Below, one piece after another: positions 8,305 to 14,832 of a stretch of DNA of 49,170 bases (position 1 is the first letter of the stretch; every line of letters starts with the position of its first letter). The DNA lies in contig CAYRWM010000010.1 of the NCBI GenBank assembly GCA_964428055.1, positions 1 through 49,170 on the forward strand. Direction: 5' to 3'. The position numbers and the translations under genes are program-made. This DNA is from CAYRWM01 sp964428055 (lineage in GTDB: Bacteria > Bacillota > Clostridia > Christensenellales > Christensenellaceae). Under the pieces are notes generated by a model. That model was given only the letters and a program-made list of their open reading frames with translations. It was not told the DNA's origin and made no database searches.

Positions 8305-9726
8305 TCATTCACTCCAATTCTCATCCTGATAACCGAATTCCCTAAGCACACAGATCTCGTAAATATCACTCATTATCTTTATCTTTTCGCTCTTGCAGGC
8401 TTTAAGCTTTTCGCACAGGCACAGTTTGTTCCCTTCGCCGAACTCGATATCGTTTGAACAGATCTTACATGCAGGCAGAGCCCAACAAGTCTTACACGTT
8501 TGTTCGGATATCTTTGCGTTATTAAGAACATTTTTCATACTCTTAAGATCAAAACCGGTATCAATAGAACCTATCTTGAAATATGTATTTACTTCACTTA
8601 CTCTCTCGCACGGATAAAAGTCACCTTCGGTAGTTATAAACAACCTGTTTATTCCGGGCAGGCAAGGCCCGCCAGGATGAGCTTCAGCATTTAACGGAGT
8701 ATGCCTTCTGAACAACTCATAGTTTCTTGAATACTGTGCCCGCGAATCTCGTTCGAGGACACTCACATACTTTTTATCCATTCTCCTGATAAGATAAAAC
8801 ATGAGTTTAAGGTATTCATATCTTCTAAGAATAAGGGATTCGCGCCTGTAGTCTATTACCACTTTTGCACTCGTTTCTCTCATGCTGGAAAACATGATAT
8901 TGCTGTCCTTCATGAGATGATCTTCCGAAAAATACTCGGTTACGCAACCCAGATCTGACTTTGGATTAATGACTGTCATGAATATAATCTTATTCTTAAC
9001 AAACTCGGGATAGTTTCTTTTTAAGCTCTTAACATTTTGAATTATTGTATCAAAAGAACCTTTGCCGTTTGCAAACCTGCGGTTTATATCATGTTCTCTC
9101 TTCGGGCCATCAAGGCTTATGCCGATCCTAAAATCATTTTTAACAAGATATTCAGCTATCTCATCTTTGAGCAATGTTCCATTTGTAGTAAGACCAAACG
9201 TCAATTCCTTTCCTTCAACCAATCCCTTAGCGTATTCTGTGCATTTTCTTAGCAAATCAAACTCGAGAAGCGGTTCGCCCCCGTAAAACCCGATATCTAT
9301 GGAGTCCTTTTCTCTGGAATGTTTAATGAAGAAATCTATGCCTCTCTTTGCCAGTTCGAAAGACATCCTTTTGTTCTGATGTACCCTATGCCCTTCATAA
9401 ATGCCCGAATAGGCACAGTAGCCGCATCTTAGATTGCATTGCTGTGTGACCTGAAGTATAAGCTGAGACAGATCATTATCCATCATATGAGAAAGATCAT
9501 CTGTCTTTAAGTGCTTTACTGTTTTAACTGTATTTGGCAGAAAAACTCCACGATCCTGATATGACTTTAAGCATTTGCATTGGGACGCAGTTATCTCGTT
9601 AACGGAAAGGCTACACAACTCCTTAAAGTCTTTATCCATGACGCATACTATTGAATTCGTTTGTCTGTCATACACATAATTATTATTAGGAGTCTTGAAG
9701 CATTTTATAATAATATCTTTAGTCAT
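8305..9726 (-). CDS. ccpM: Radical SAM/SPASM maturase for Cys-rich peptides (CcpM type)
   Basis: A 473-aa enzyme. Residues 1-80 look like a peptide-recognition region. The radical SAM motif CNLRCGYC holds the [4Fe-4S] cysteines 97, 101 and 104, and a glycine-rich SAM site (GFYGGEPLLEF) follows. The C-terminal third is SPASM-like, with many cysteines (CLPG, PCER, CKTCWALPACKIC, LCLCEKLKAC) for auxiliary clusters. It is the first gene of the RiPP operon and lies right behind an ECF-type promoter. An in-frame TAA stands four codons upstream, so this ATG is the only possible one; the GGAG is 17 nt away, which is unusually far. SPASM enzymes of this type make thioether or C-C crosslinks on peptide cysteines. 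The exact reaction here is unknown. Confidence 0.85.
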   Translation of the reverse strand: MTKDIIIKCFKTPNNNYVYDRQTNSIVCVMDKDFKELCSLSVNEITASQCKCLKSYQDRGVFLPNTVKTVKHLKTDDLSHMMDNDLSQLILQVTQQCNLRCGYCAYSGIYEGHRVHQNKRMSFELAKRGIDFFIKHSREKDSIDIGFYGGEPLLEFDLLRKCTEYAKGLVEGKELTFGLTTNGTLLKDEIAEYLVKNDFRIGISLDGPKREHDINRRFANGKGSFDTIIQNVKSLKRNYPEFVKNKIIFMTVINPKSDLGCVTEYFSEDHLMKDSNIMFSSMRETSAKVVIDYRRESLILRRYEYLKLMFYLIRRMDKKYVSVLERDSRAQYSRNYELFRRHTPLNAEAHPGGPCLPGINRLFITTEGDFYPCERVSEVNTYFKIGSIDTGFDLKSMKNVLNNAKISEQTCKTCWALPACKICSNDIEFGEGNKLCLCEKLKACKSEKIKIMSDIYEICVLREFGYQDENWSE

Positions 9727-9758
9727 GGTATTTCTTTAATATTCTCCTCTATATATAT

Positions 9759-9787
9759 ATGACGAATCAGAAAGACGAAATCCTACA
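9759..9787 (-). promoter_or_regulatory. ECF-type promoter of the RiPP operon
   Basis: Read on the minus strand: TGTAGG, 17-bp spacer starting ATTTCG, then CGTCAT. The same two boxes at the same spacing occur at 9819-9847 and 11212-11240. CGTC is typical of ECF sigma -10 elements. Upstream are two CTAAAAAAT repeats ten bases apart (9789-9807), that is, A-tracts in helical phase. Confidence 0.75.
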
Positions 9788-9818
9788 TCTAAAAAATCTA
9801 AAAAATCTTTTTTTTATG

Positions 9819-9847
9819 TGTAGGATTTTCTCATTTTAATACGTCTT
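9819..9847 (+). promoter_or_regulatory. ECF-type promoter of the secreted protein gene
   Basis: TGTAGG, 17-bp spacer starting ATTTTC, then CGTCTT. It is divergent from the RiPP operon promoter, with 31 bp between the -35 boxes. The start codon is at 9894 behind GGAGGAAAG. Confidence 0.75.
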
Positions 9848-9893
9848 TTTTTATAGAGAGCTCTCCAAGATACGAAAACAGGAGGAAAGTAAT

Positions 9894-10280
9894 ATGAGAA
9901 AGGTGTTTATTGTTTTACTCATACTTACCATATGTATGAGTATCGGTTTTAGTACTGCTCTTGCAGAAGAGTCCGATAGAATTGATTCTACGGATAGAGG
10001 TAGCTTAACCTTAACTTGCAGCATGACTAAAGTGTCGGGAACCGTTAACACATATAAGGTAAAAGGGAAAGTATCAGCAAATAATACTGAGAGTCTGAAA
10101 ATAACTGTTTCATTGTATAATCCAGCGGGGACACTGATAGGTATATCTTCAAACCAAAATACAGGAACTTCGGTATCTGCATCATTTAATAAAGCACTTT
10201 CATCTGGGAGATATAAGGTTGTTGTAAAAGGAACAGGAAATACCGAAACAAAAACAAAAACTGTATATTACAATATTTAA
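9894..10280 (+). CDS. Small secreted protein, probable beta-sandwich
   Basis: A 128-aa protein with a clear signal peptide (MRKVFIVLLILTICMSIGFSTALAEE; cleavage probably after ALA, near residue 24). The mature part is about 100 residues, rich in Thr, Ser, Val and Lys with alternating hydrophobic residues, and looks like a single Ig-like or fibronectin-like beta-sandwich. I do not recognise the family. It is transcribed divergently from the RiPP operon, from a promoter of the same ECF class, and ends at its own terminator. A role in immunity, or as an extracellular sensor or partner of the system, would explain the shared control, but nothing in the sequence proves it. Confidence 0.8.
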   Translation: MRKVFIVLLILTICMSIGFSTALAEESDRIDSTDRGSLTLTCSMTKVSGTVNTYKVKGKVSANNTESLKITVSLYNPAGTLIGISSNQNTGTSVSASFNKALSSGRYKVVVKGTGNTETKTKTVYYNI

Positions 10281-10297
10281 GCTATCAATCATTATTT

Positions 10298-10330
10298 AAA
10301 AGCTCGTAGTTTCTTACTGCGGGCTTTTTA
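10298..10330 (+). terminator. Rho-independent terminator after the secreted protein gene
   Basis: AAAAGCTCGTAG pairs with CTGCGGGCTTTT (two G-U pairs) around a short loop and is followed by T residues. It separates the secreted protein gene from the convergent anti-sigma gene. Confidence 0.75.
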
Positions 10331-10332
10331 AT

Positions 10333-11178
10333 TTATTTGTAAAAGGTCAATAAGTCTATTATTTCTTCAGCATCGGAGCAATTATTAAGCCCTATAAGCA
10401 CATAACTATCATTTAAAACAATACTGCCCTCAAAAGAATTATCTGCTTCATATACGCCATAATATACTTCATGCTCGCCATCCAACACAGGTCGATGATC
10501 GTAGTCTTCTTGTTTGCCTATTGAAACCAGCTCGTTTCCAGATAACCAATGCTGAGTAATTAATATCTCCCCATATTTTTTAGAAGAATATTTCTGCGAT
10601 AACGTTTGATCTTCTTTATCAAATGAAACATCAGAAAGTATAATACCCTGATTATTAAGTACTATCGGGTTCTTCCCTGAATCTTTATAAAAAGCATCAA
10701 TAGATTTATATTCAACTACATTATCATCTGCATCTGTAATTAAAGATTCTTCTGAACTGTTAGCATGATTTTCGACCGTAGCTTCACTATAGCCTGAGAT
10801 ACTTATATTGTCTGTTTTATCATCATATATTACAATGGTTTCGTTTTTGAAGTATTCTACGATCATATCAAAAGCTTTTTTTGCTATCGCCTGCCCAGCT
10901 GGCACAACAGAAAAGAATAATATAACAGCTGCTACTGAGGAAGCAATGATCACAAGGCCTCTTTTTTGACTCAACTTTCTCCTTAAGGCAGGCACTGATT
11001 GAACCCATACATCTTCTGGAATATCAGATCTCTTCATAGCCGCCCTTATCATTTCTTCAAATGACATGGGATTGCCTTCATCAATAATATTCTGAGCATC
11101 GCTCATACTCATCTTGAAAGAATCATCTAATAGATATGGGTATTCTTTTAGTATCTTTTTTAATCTTCTCCATCTCAT
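10333..11178 (-). CDS. Membrane-bound anti-sigma factor
   Basis: A 281-aa single-pass protein. About 73 residues are cytosolic (including a stretch with MSFEEMIRAAMKRSDIPEDVW), then one membrane helix (about 74-96, LVIIASSVAAVILFFSVVP), then a roughly 185-residue outer domain. This matches clostridial anti-sigma proteins with a DUF4367-like outer domain. It lies 64 bp downstream of the sigma gene and also has its own ECF-type promoter in that gap, so the sigma factor would raise its own inhibitor. No zinc-binding HxxxCxxC motif is present. The signal sensed by the outer domain is unknown; the RiPP product is one candidate. Confidence 0.75.
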   Translation of the reverse strand: MRWRRLKKILKEYPYLLDDSFKMSMSDAQNIIDEGNPMSFEEMIRAAMKRSDIPEDVWVQSVPALRRKLSQKRGLVIIASSVAAVILFFSVVPAGQAIAKKAFDMIVEYFKNETIVIYDDKTDNISISGYSEATVENHANSSEESLITDADDNVVEYKSIDAFYKDSGKNPIVLNNQGIILSDVSFDKEDQTLSQKYSSKKYGEILITQHWLSGNELVSIGKQEDYDHRPVLDGEHEVYYGVYEADNSFEGSIVLNDSYVLIGLNNCSDAEEIIDLLTFYK

Positions 11179-11211
11179 AATAACGGTCCTGTTTTTTTCT
11201 TTCTAATACAT

Positions 11212-11240
11212 ATGACGAATCAAAACATCAAAATACTACA
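11212..11240 (-). promoter_or_regulatory. ECF-type promoter of the anti-sigma gene
   Basis: Minus strand: TGTAGT, 17-bp spacer starting ATTTTG, then CGTCAT. It starts right after the stop codon of the sigma gene (11243). The -10 side (GATTCGTCATAT) is identical to that of the RiPP operon promoter over 12 bases. Confidence 0.75.
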
Positions 11241-11242
11241 TG

Positions 11243-11764
11243 TCATCGGAAAATAAATAAAAATATTATAAATAGCAGATATTCCTTTGCTACTTTTTTC
11301 CTCATTCGCAACAATTTTTGTGATAATGCTTTTTCTTTAACTCCCAACATAATAGCCAACTCGCGAACAGAATATCCCTCCACAAAATAGCGCAAAAAAG
11401 TTTCCCTATCTTTTAGGGAATAATTAGATAATATCTTTTCCAACAATTCCCGCTCTTCTAAAGAAACTAATCCCTTTTCTGTAATATTGATATTACTCTC
11501 GGGAAACAAATCCAGAACTATTGAACTCTCTCTCTTGTTTTTTCTATATTTATCTTTTGAAAGGTTTATAACAGCAGCCCTTAGAAATGCCCTTATATTA
11601 TTTGCGACTTTGAACTTTTCTTCTTTTTCAATAATAGCAATACCGAGATCCTGCATAACATCCTCAGCATCCGGTAGATTCCCCATAATGCCAACTGCTA
11701 AACGCAGAAGCTCGTTATAGTATTTTTCATATGTTTCAAATATTCTATTATTGCCTGCACTCAT
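11243..11764 (-). CDS. ECF-type RNA polymerase sigma factor
   Basis: A 173-aa sigma-70 family protein with the ECF two-domain plan. Region 2 is about residues 10-75 (DAEDVMQDLGIAI is the 2.2 helix; the polar RKNKRE follows 2.4). Region 4 is about 110-160 (LKDRETFLRYFVEGYSVRELAIMLGVKEKALSQKLLRMRKKV, a helix-turn-helix). The last 12 residues (LLFIIFLFIFR) are strongly hydrophobic, which is unusual for a sigma factor. It should drive the three TGTAG/CGTC promoters nearby, including that of the RiPP operon. The gene itself lacks that motif and seems to use a vegetative promoter. Confidence 0.85.
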   Translation of the reverse strand: MSAGNNRIFETYEKYYNELLRLAVGIMGNLPDAEDVMQDLGIAIIEKEEKFKVANNIRAFLRAAVINLSKDKYRKNKRESSIVLDLFPESNINITEKGLVSLEERELLEKILSNYSLKDRETFLRYFVEGYSVRELAIMLGVKEKALSQKLLRMRKKVAKEYLLFIIFLFIFR

Positions 11765-11782
11765 TTATATTTCCTCGGCGTG

Positions 11783-11791
11783 ATTATATCA
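11783..11791 (-). promoter_or_regulatory. Extended -10 promoter of the sigma gene
   Basis: Minus strand TGATATAAT (extended TGn plus perfect TATAAT). The transcript would start about 12 nt before the ATG at 11764, with GAGG at 11771-11775 as ribosome binding site. No good -35 box is seen. This is a vegetative rather than ECF promoter, so basal sigma supply is constitutive. Confidence 0.5.
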
Positions 11792-11923
11792 TATGCAAAC
11801 AACTAATAACACAGTAAAAAGGATGTTAATTATAATGTCGTTTATTTATGGTAAAAAATCTATTATTAGCAAGTGTTACTCTGCGGATTATAAGGATATC
11901 ATTTATAAAGAGAGGATACAATT

Positions 11924-12298
11924 ATGCCTATTCGCAGAAAAAAGCCTTTACCCTACCCAAACTGTGGCAGGAACATTAAAAAGTATAGAAAGATGGCCGG
12001 CCAGAGCATTTCTGACTTTGCACCAAAGATAGGTATATCAGCAAAATATCTGTCAAGTTTAGAGTCATGCTATCAAATGCCATCAATAACGACTTTAGAT
12101 AAAATAGCCAGTGAACTTCATGTTACAATAGAAAGATTATTGAAAGACAACCCAGACCAGGAAAACGATCAGAAAACAAAGGAATTAATAATAGAAACAC
12201 TGGATACTCTGACAAACGATGAATTATTATTCTTTTATCATGTTATTTGCAAATTTACTCAATTGCTAAATAAGCGCCAAGACAATCCTGTAGAATAA
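11924..12298 (+). CDS. XRE-family transcriptional regulator
   Basis: A 124-aa protein with an N-terminal helix-turn-helix of the Cro/C1 type (about 14-73: RNIKKYRKMAGQSISDFAPK, then KYLSSLESCYQMPSITTLDKIASEL) and an acidic C-terminal tail. GAGAGGA precedes the ATG, and a TATAAT at 11831-11836 may serve as its -10. It is the first gene of the mobile element, and such proteins usually repress excision or transfer genes. The two-tier inverted repeat at 12334-12374, just downstream and before the primase operon, is a plausible operator. Confidence 0.8.
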   Translation: MPIRRKKPLPYPNCGRNIKKYRKMAGQSISDFAPKIGISAKYLSSLESCYQMPSITTLDKIASELHVTIERLLKDNPDQENDQKTKELIIETLDTLTNDELLFFYHVICKFTQLLNKRQDNPVE

Positions 12299-12333
12299 TT
12301 CCACAAAAAAGCGTAACACTAGCCCTTTTTCTT

Positions 12334-12374
12334 CGCATATATATTAAAGGGTATTTTTTACCCAATTATATGCG
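12334..12374. promoter_or_regulatory. Two-tier inverted repeat before the mobilization operon
   Basis: CGCATATA at 12334-12341 pairs with TATATGCG at 12367-12374; inside, GGGTA (12349-12353) pairs with TACCC (12359-12363). It is immediately upstream of the ribosome binding site AAAGGAGG. It may be an operator for the XRE protein or an mRNA structure. There is no T-run after it, so it is not a normal terminator. Confidence 0.5.
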
Positions 12375-12396
12375 AGAAAGGAGGGCCTTTTTTATT

Positions 12397-12561
12397 ATGC
12401 CTGATAAAGACAATATCGTTCAGTTGTTCGGTGAGGACAAAAAGCCGTCACTGGAGTATATGACCCTTTATGATCTGGCCTGCGAAACTCTCAAGCGGGT
12501 CGTGTTCATAGAGCAGTCTGTAAGGAAGACTGTCTGCGATTGCAAGAATACTAAATGCTAG
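12397..12561 (+). CDS. Small hypothetical protein of the mobile element
   Basis: A 54-aa protein (MPDKDNIVQLFGEDKKPSLE...) ending in a cysteine-containing tail (CDCKNTKC). The AAAGGAGG at 12377-12384 lies 12 nt before this ATG; an earlier in-frame ATG at 12370 has no ribosome binding site. Its stop codon overlaps the start of the primase-like gene (ATGCTAG), which points to translational coupling. I do not recognise the family. Confidence 0.65.
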   Translation: MPDKDNIVQLFGEDKKPSLEYMTLYDLACETLKRVVFIEQSVRKTVCDCKNTKC

Positions 12562-13166
12562 CAGAGAGCGTATTCAAGAGAGTTAAGGCCAACGTTACCG
12601 CCAGGGACATTGCTCTGAAGTGCGGTCTTAAGCAAGGTAAGAACGGATTGTTCCTATGTCCGTTCCATCCGGACAGAAACCCCAGCATGAAAGCGGAGAA
12701 GAACTTCTACTGCTTCGGATGCGGGGAGAAAGGAGACAGCATAAGGCTGGCAGAAAAGCTCACGGGTAAAACGACCCTTGAAGCTGCATACATGATAGCG
12801 GACGAATACGGCATAGATGTATCAGACTGCGCATCTGAAAAGCATAAGGGAAAGATGCTTAAAAGGAATACCAAGGAAGAGGTCCACAGAGCAGACGAGC
12901 ATTTGAGGGAGAGATACATAGATGATCTGGTAGGGTATCTGTTGATCCTGTATGAGTGGCAGGACAGATACTCTCCTTCAATAAGCGAAGTCGATGACCC
13001 TGACAGCAGATACTTGGAAGCCATAAGGTATATACCATATAGCGAGTATCTGCTGGGGCTGCTCATAGATGATAAGCTCCGGAGTGGGCTTTCATCAGAA
13101 GACCTTACCTCGCTTATGGGTAAGGTCTTAAAGAGAATGAGCAGCGTCATCCCCGAAGGCGGATGA
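12555..13166 (+). CDS. CHC2 zinc-finger primase-like protein
   Basis: A 203-aa protein. Residues 1-75 form a DnaG-type CHC2 zinc finger: CPFHPDRNPSMKAEKNFYCF continuing to GC, i.e. C-P-x-H and C-x2-C ligands. There is no Toprim catalytic domain; the C-terminal half is acidic and helical and not recognised. Short CHC2 proteins like this are common in clostridial mobilizable elements ahead of a relaxase gene, where they are thought to help priming or replication of the transferred strand. The gene overlaps the preceding small gene by 7 bp and ends just before the oriT-like region. Confidence 0.8.
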   Translation: MLAESVFKRVKANVTARDIALKCGLKQGKNGLFLCPFHPDRNPSMKAEKNFYCFGCGEKGDSIRLAEKLTGKTTLEAAYMIADEYGIDVSDCASEKHKGKMLKRNTKEEVHRADEHLRERYIDDLVGYLLILYEWQDRYSPSISEVDDPDSRYLEAIRYIPYSEYLLGLLIDDKLRSGLSSEDLTSLMGKVLKRMSSVIPEGG

Positions 13167-13195
13167 CACAAAGCGGAGCGCCGCAGGCCGCAACA

Positions 13196-13303
13196 GCACT
13201 TTTGATGGAACGTCGAAAGTGCTTTTGCGTTACTTTTGAAAAAAGTAACAAAACGGCCGAACATACGACTTATCCGGCCGAAAAAGGTGACTCCTTCGGA
13301 GTC
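13196..13303. other. Candidate origin of transfer (oriT) with stacked hairpins
   Basis: Four inverted repeats follow one another: GCACTTT/AAAGTGC (13196-13222), GTTACTTTT/AAAAGTAAC with a 3-nt loop (13229-13249), two CGGCCG boxes (13254-13259 and 13275-13280) around AACATACGACTTATC, and GACTCC/GGAGTC (13289-13303). They lie directly upstream of the MobV relaxase gene, the usual place for oriT in this family. The nick site is not identified. Confidence 0.55.
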
Positions 13304-13337
13304 GGATCAGATTGCACTTTTTAAGGAGGAATATGAT

Positions 13338-14543
13338 TTGAAAAGAACTATATCCGCTATGGTGGGAAAAGGAGCGGTCAATCATAACAGCAGGAGTTTT
13401 CATGCTAAGAATACAGATCCCGAAAGATCATACCTGAACATAGAGTATGTCAATGATGATATCAGGGATGTCTATCATGAACTGTTCGATGATGCTCTTG
13501 AAAAGTACAATGAAGAACAGTCCAGACCGGACAGAAGGATTGAGGATTACTATGAGAAAATCTCAAAGGGCAAACAGGAGAAACCCTTCCATGAGTTGAT
13601 CATCCAGATAGGAGACAGCGTCAACATGAACGCTCAGGGGAAATACTCCGATCTTGCAAGAGACACTCTTGACGAGTATATGAGATCGTTCCAGGAGAGG
13701 AATCCTAACCTGAGAGTGTTCTCGGCCCATATGCATATGGATGAGGCAACACCTCATCTGCATATCGATTTTGTGCCGTTCACCGAGCACTCAACAAGGG
13801 GCCTGGAAAAGAGAGTATCTCTTAAGCAGGCTCTTGCCGAACAGGGTTTCGTCGGAGGCAGCAGGTCAGCTACAGAGTGGAACATATGGGTCGCATCCGA
13901 AAAGCAGGCCTTAAGCAAGGTAATGGAGAGGAACGGCATCGAATGGGAGCAGCGCGGTACCCATGAGAAGCATCTGTCTGTCATTGACTATGAGAAGAAG
14001 GTGAGAACCGAAGAGGTCGAGCATCTAAACGAGAAGATAAAGGATAACCTTGTAAAGATCTCCGAAACGACTCAGGAGATAACTGAACGCACTCAGGAAC
14101 TCAATGCCATAAGGGAAGGCATGAGCATCATAGACAAGGCTACAGAGAGACTGAGCGAGCCGGAATGGAATCTCCCTGAGCCCAAAGGGTTCGTATCCAT
14201 AAAAAGCTATATCAGGCAGGCTGTTGAACCTCTCATAGAGAAGTTCAGAGTAGCCTTAAAGACTGCTTCCTACAGATACAACGAACTGATGAACAAGTTC
14301 CAGGCTCTGGGGCGAAAGATGGATCTGCTTAAGGGACAGGTCAAAGAGATGCAAAGAACTATAGACGATCAGACACTTGATCTAAATTATCTGCGAAGCA
14401 TCGAGAATAACATGGATACGCTGGAGAGTTATCTCGGCACCGAAAGATTTGAGAAGCTCATGGAGAAAGCCATTGAGCACGTTAAAGTACTGACGAGGAG
14501 AAGACCAAAATACATTGAGAGGAGTGATGAGTTTGAAAGATAA
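13338..14543 (+). CDS. MobV/Pre family relaxase
   Basis: A 401-aa plasmid recombination/mobilization enzyme. I place the start at TTG 13338, eight bases behind AAGGAGG (13323-13329). The longer reading from TTG 13236 has no ribosome binding site and runs through the hairpin region. N-terminal features of the family are visible (KGAVNHNSRSFHAKN, DPERSYLN). The metal-binding motif HMHMDEATPHLHIDF gives the histidines of the nicking centre. From about residue 225 on the protein is coiled-coil. It should nick at oriT and lead the strand into the recipient. It overlaps the excisionase gene. Confidence 0.88.
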   Translation: MKRTISAMVGKGAVNHNSRSFHAKNTDPERSYLNIEYVNDDIRDVYHELFDDALEKYNEEQSRPDRRIEDYYEKISKGKQEKPFHELIIQIGDSVNMNAQGKYSDLARDTLDEYMRSFQERNPNLRVFSAHMHMDEATPHLHIDFVPFTEHSTRGLEKRVSLKQALAEQGFVGGSRSATEWNIWVASEKQALSKVMERNGIEWEQRGTHEKHLSVIDYEKKVRTEEVEHLNEKIKDNLVKISETTQEITERTQELNAIREGMSIIDKATERLSEPEWNLPEPKGFVSIKSYIRQAVEPLIEKFRVALKTASYRYNELMNKFQALGRKMDLLKGQVKEMQRTIDDQTLDLNYLRSIENNMDTLESYLGTERFEKLMEKAIEHVKVLTRRRPKYIERSDEFER

Positions 14544-14733
14544 CGAAATACCAATATGGGAAAAAGCCAATCTGACAATCAAGGAAGCTGCAGCATATTC
14601 TAATATCGGTATAAACAAAATAGATAAAATGCTGCGAACACCGAACTGTCCTTTTGTGCTGTTTGTAGGTTCAAAGAAACTTGTCAAAAGACAGGCCTTC
14701 GAAGAGTATCTGAATAACACTTTGCTAATTTGA
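14533..14733 (+). CDS. xis: Excisionase, Tn916 Xis type
   Basis: A 66-aa basic winged-helix protein. I choose the TTG at 14533 (8 nt after GGAG at 14521-14524), so that it begins MKDNEIPIWEKANLTIKEAA, closely like the Xis of Tn916 (IPIWE...LTI.EAS). An ATG at 14527 is also possible but lies only 2 nt from the GGAG. It bends DNA at the attachment site and steers the integrase toward excision. It overlaps the end of the relaxase gene and precedes int by 99 bp. Confidence 0.85.
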   Translation: MKDNEIPIWEKANLTIKEAAAYSNIGINKIDKMLRTPNCPFVLFVGSKKLVKRQAFEEYLNNTLLI

Positions 14734-14742
14734 TCATGTCGA

Positions 14743-14805
14743 TTGAGAGAAAGCGCCCAAAAATGATATAATACCAACAAGTTGTATTGGGCCCTTTTCT
14801 CTCAA
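14743..14805 (+). promoter_or_regulatory. Promoter of int inside a long inverted repeat
   Basis: TTGAGA (14743-14748), 18 bp, TATAAT (14767-14772) with TG extension. The arm TTGAGAGAAAGCGCCCAA (14743-14760) is inverse to 14787-14805 (TTGGGCCCTTTTCTCTCAA). The -35 box is thus inside the left arm and the -10 box in the loop. This suggests control by a dimeric protein or by a leader hairpin. Confidence 0.55.
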
Positions 14806-14832
14806 TATCTGTTTGAAAGGAGGCTCAATTAA

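Noticed and set aside
13236..13337. Upstream extension of the relaxase from the TTG at 13236
   Set aside because: No ribosome binding site is present and the codons run through the oriT-like hairpins. The TTG at 13338 has AAGGAGG at ideal distance.
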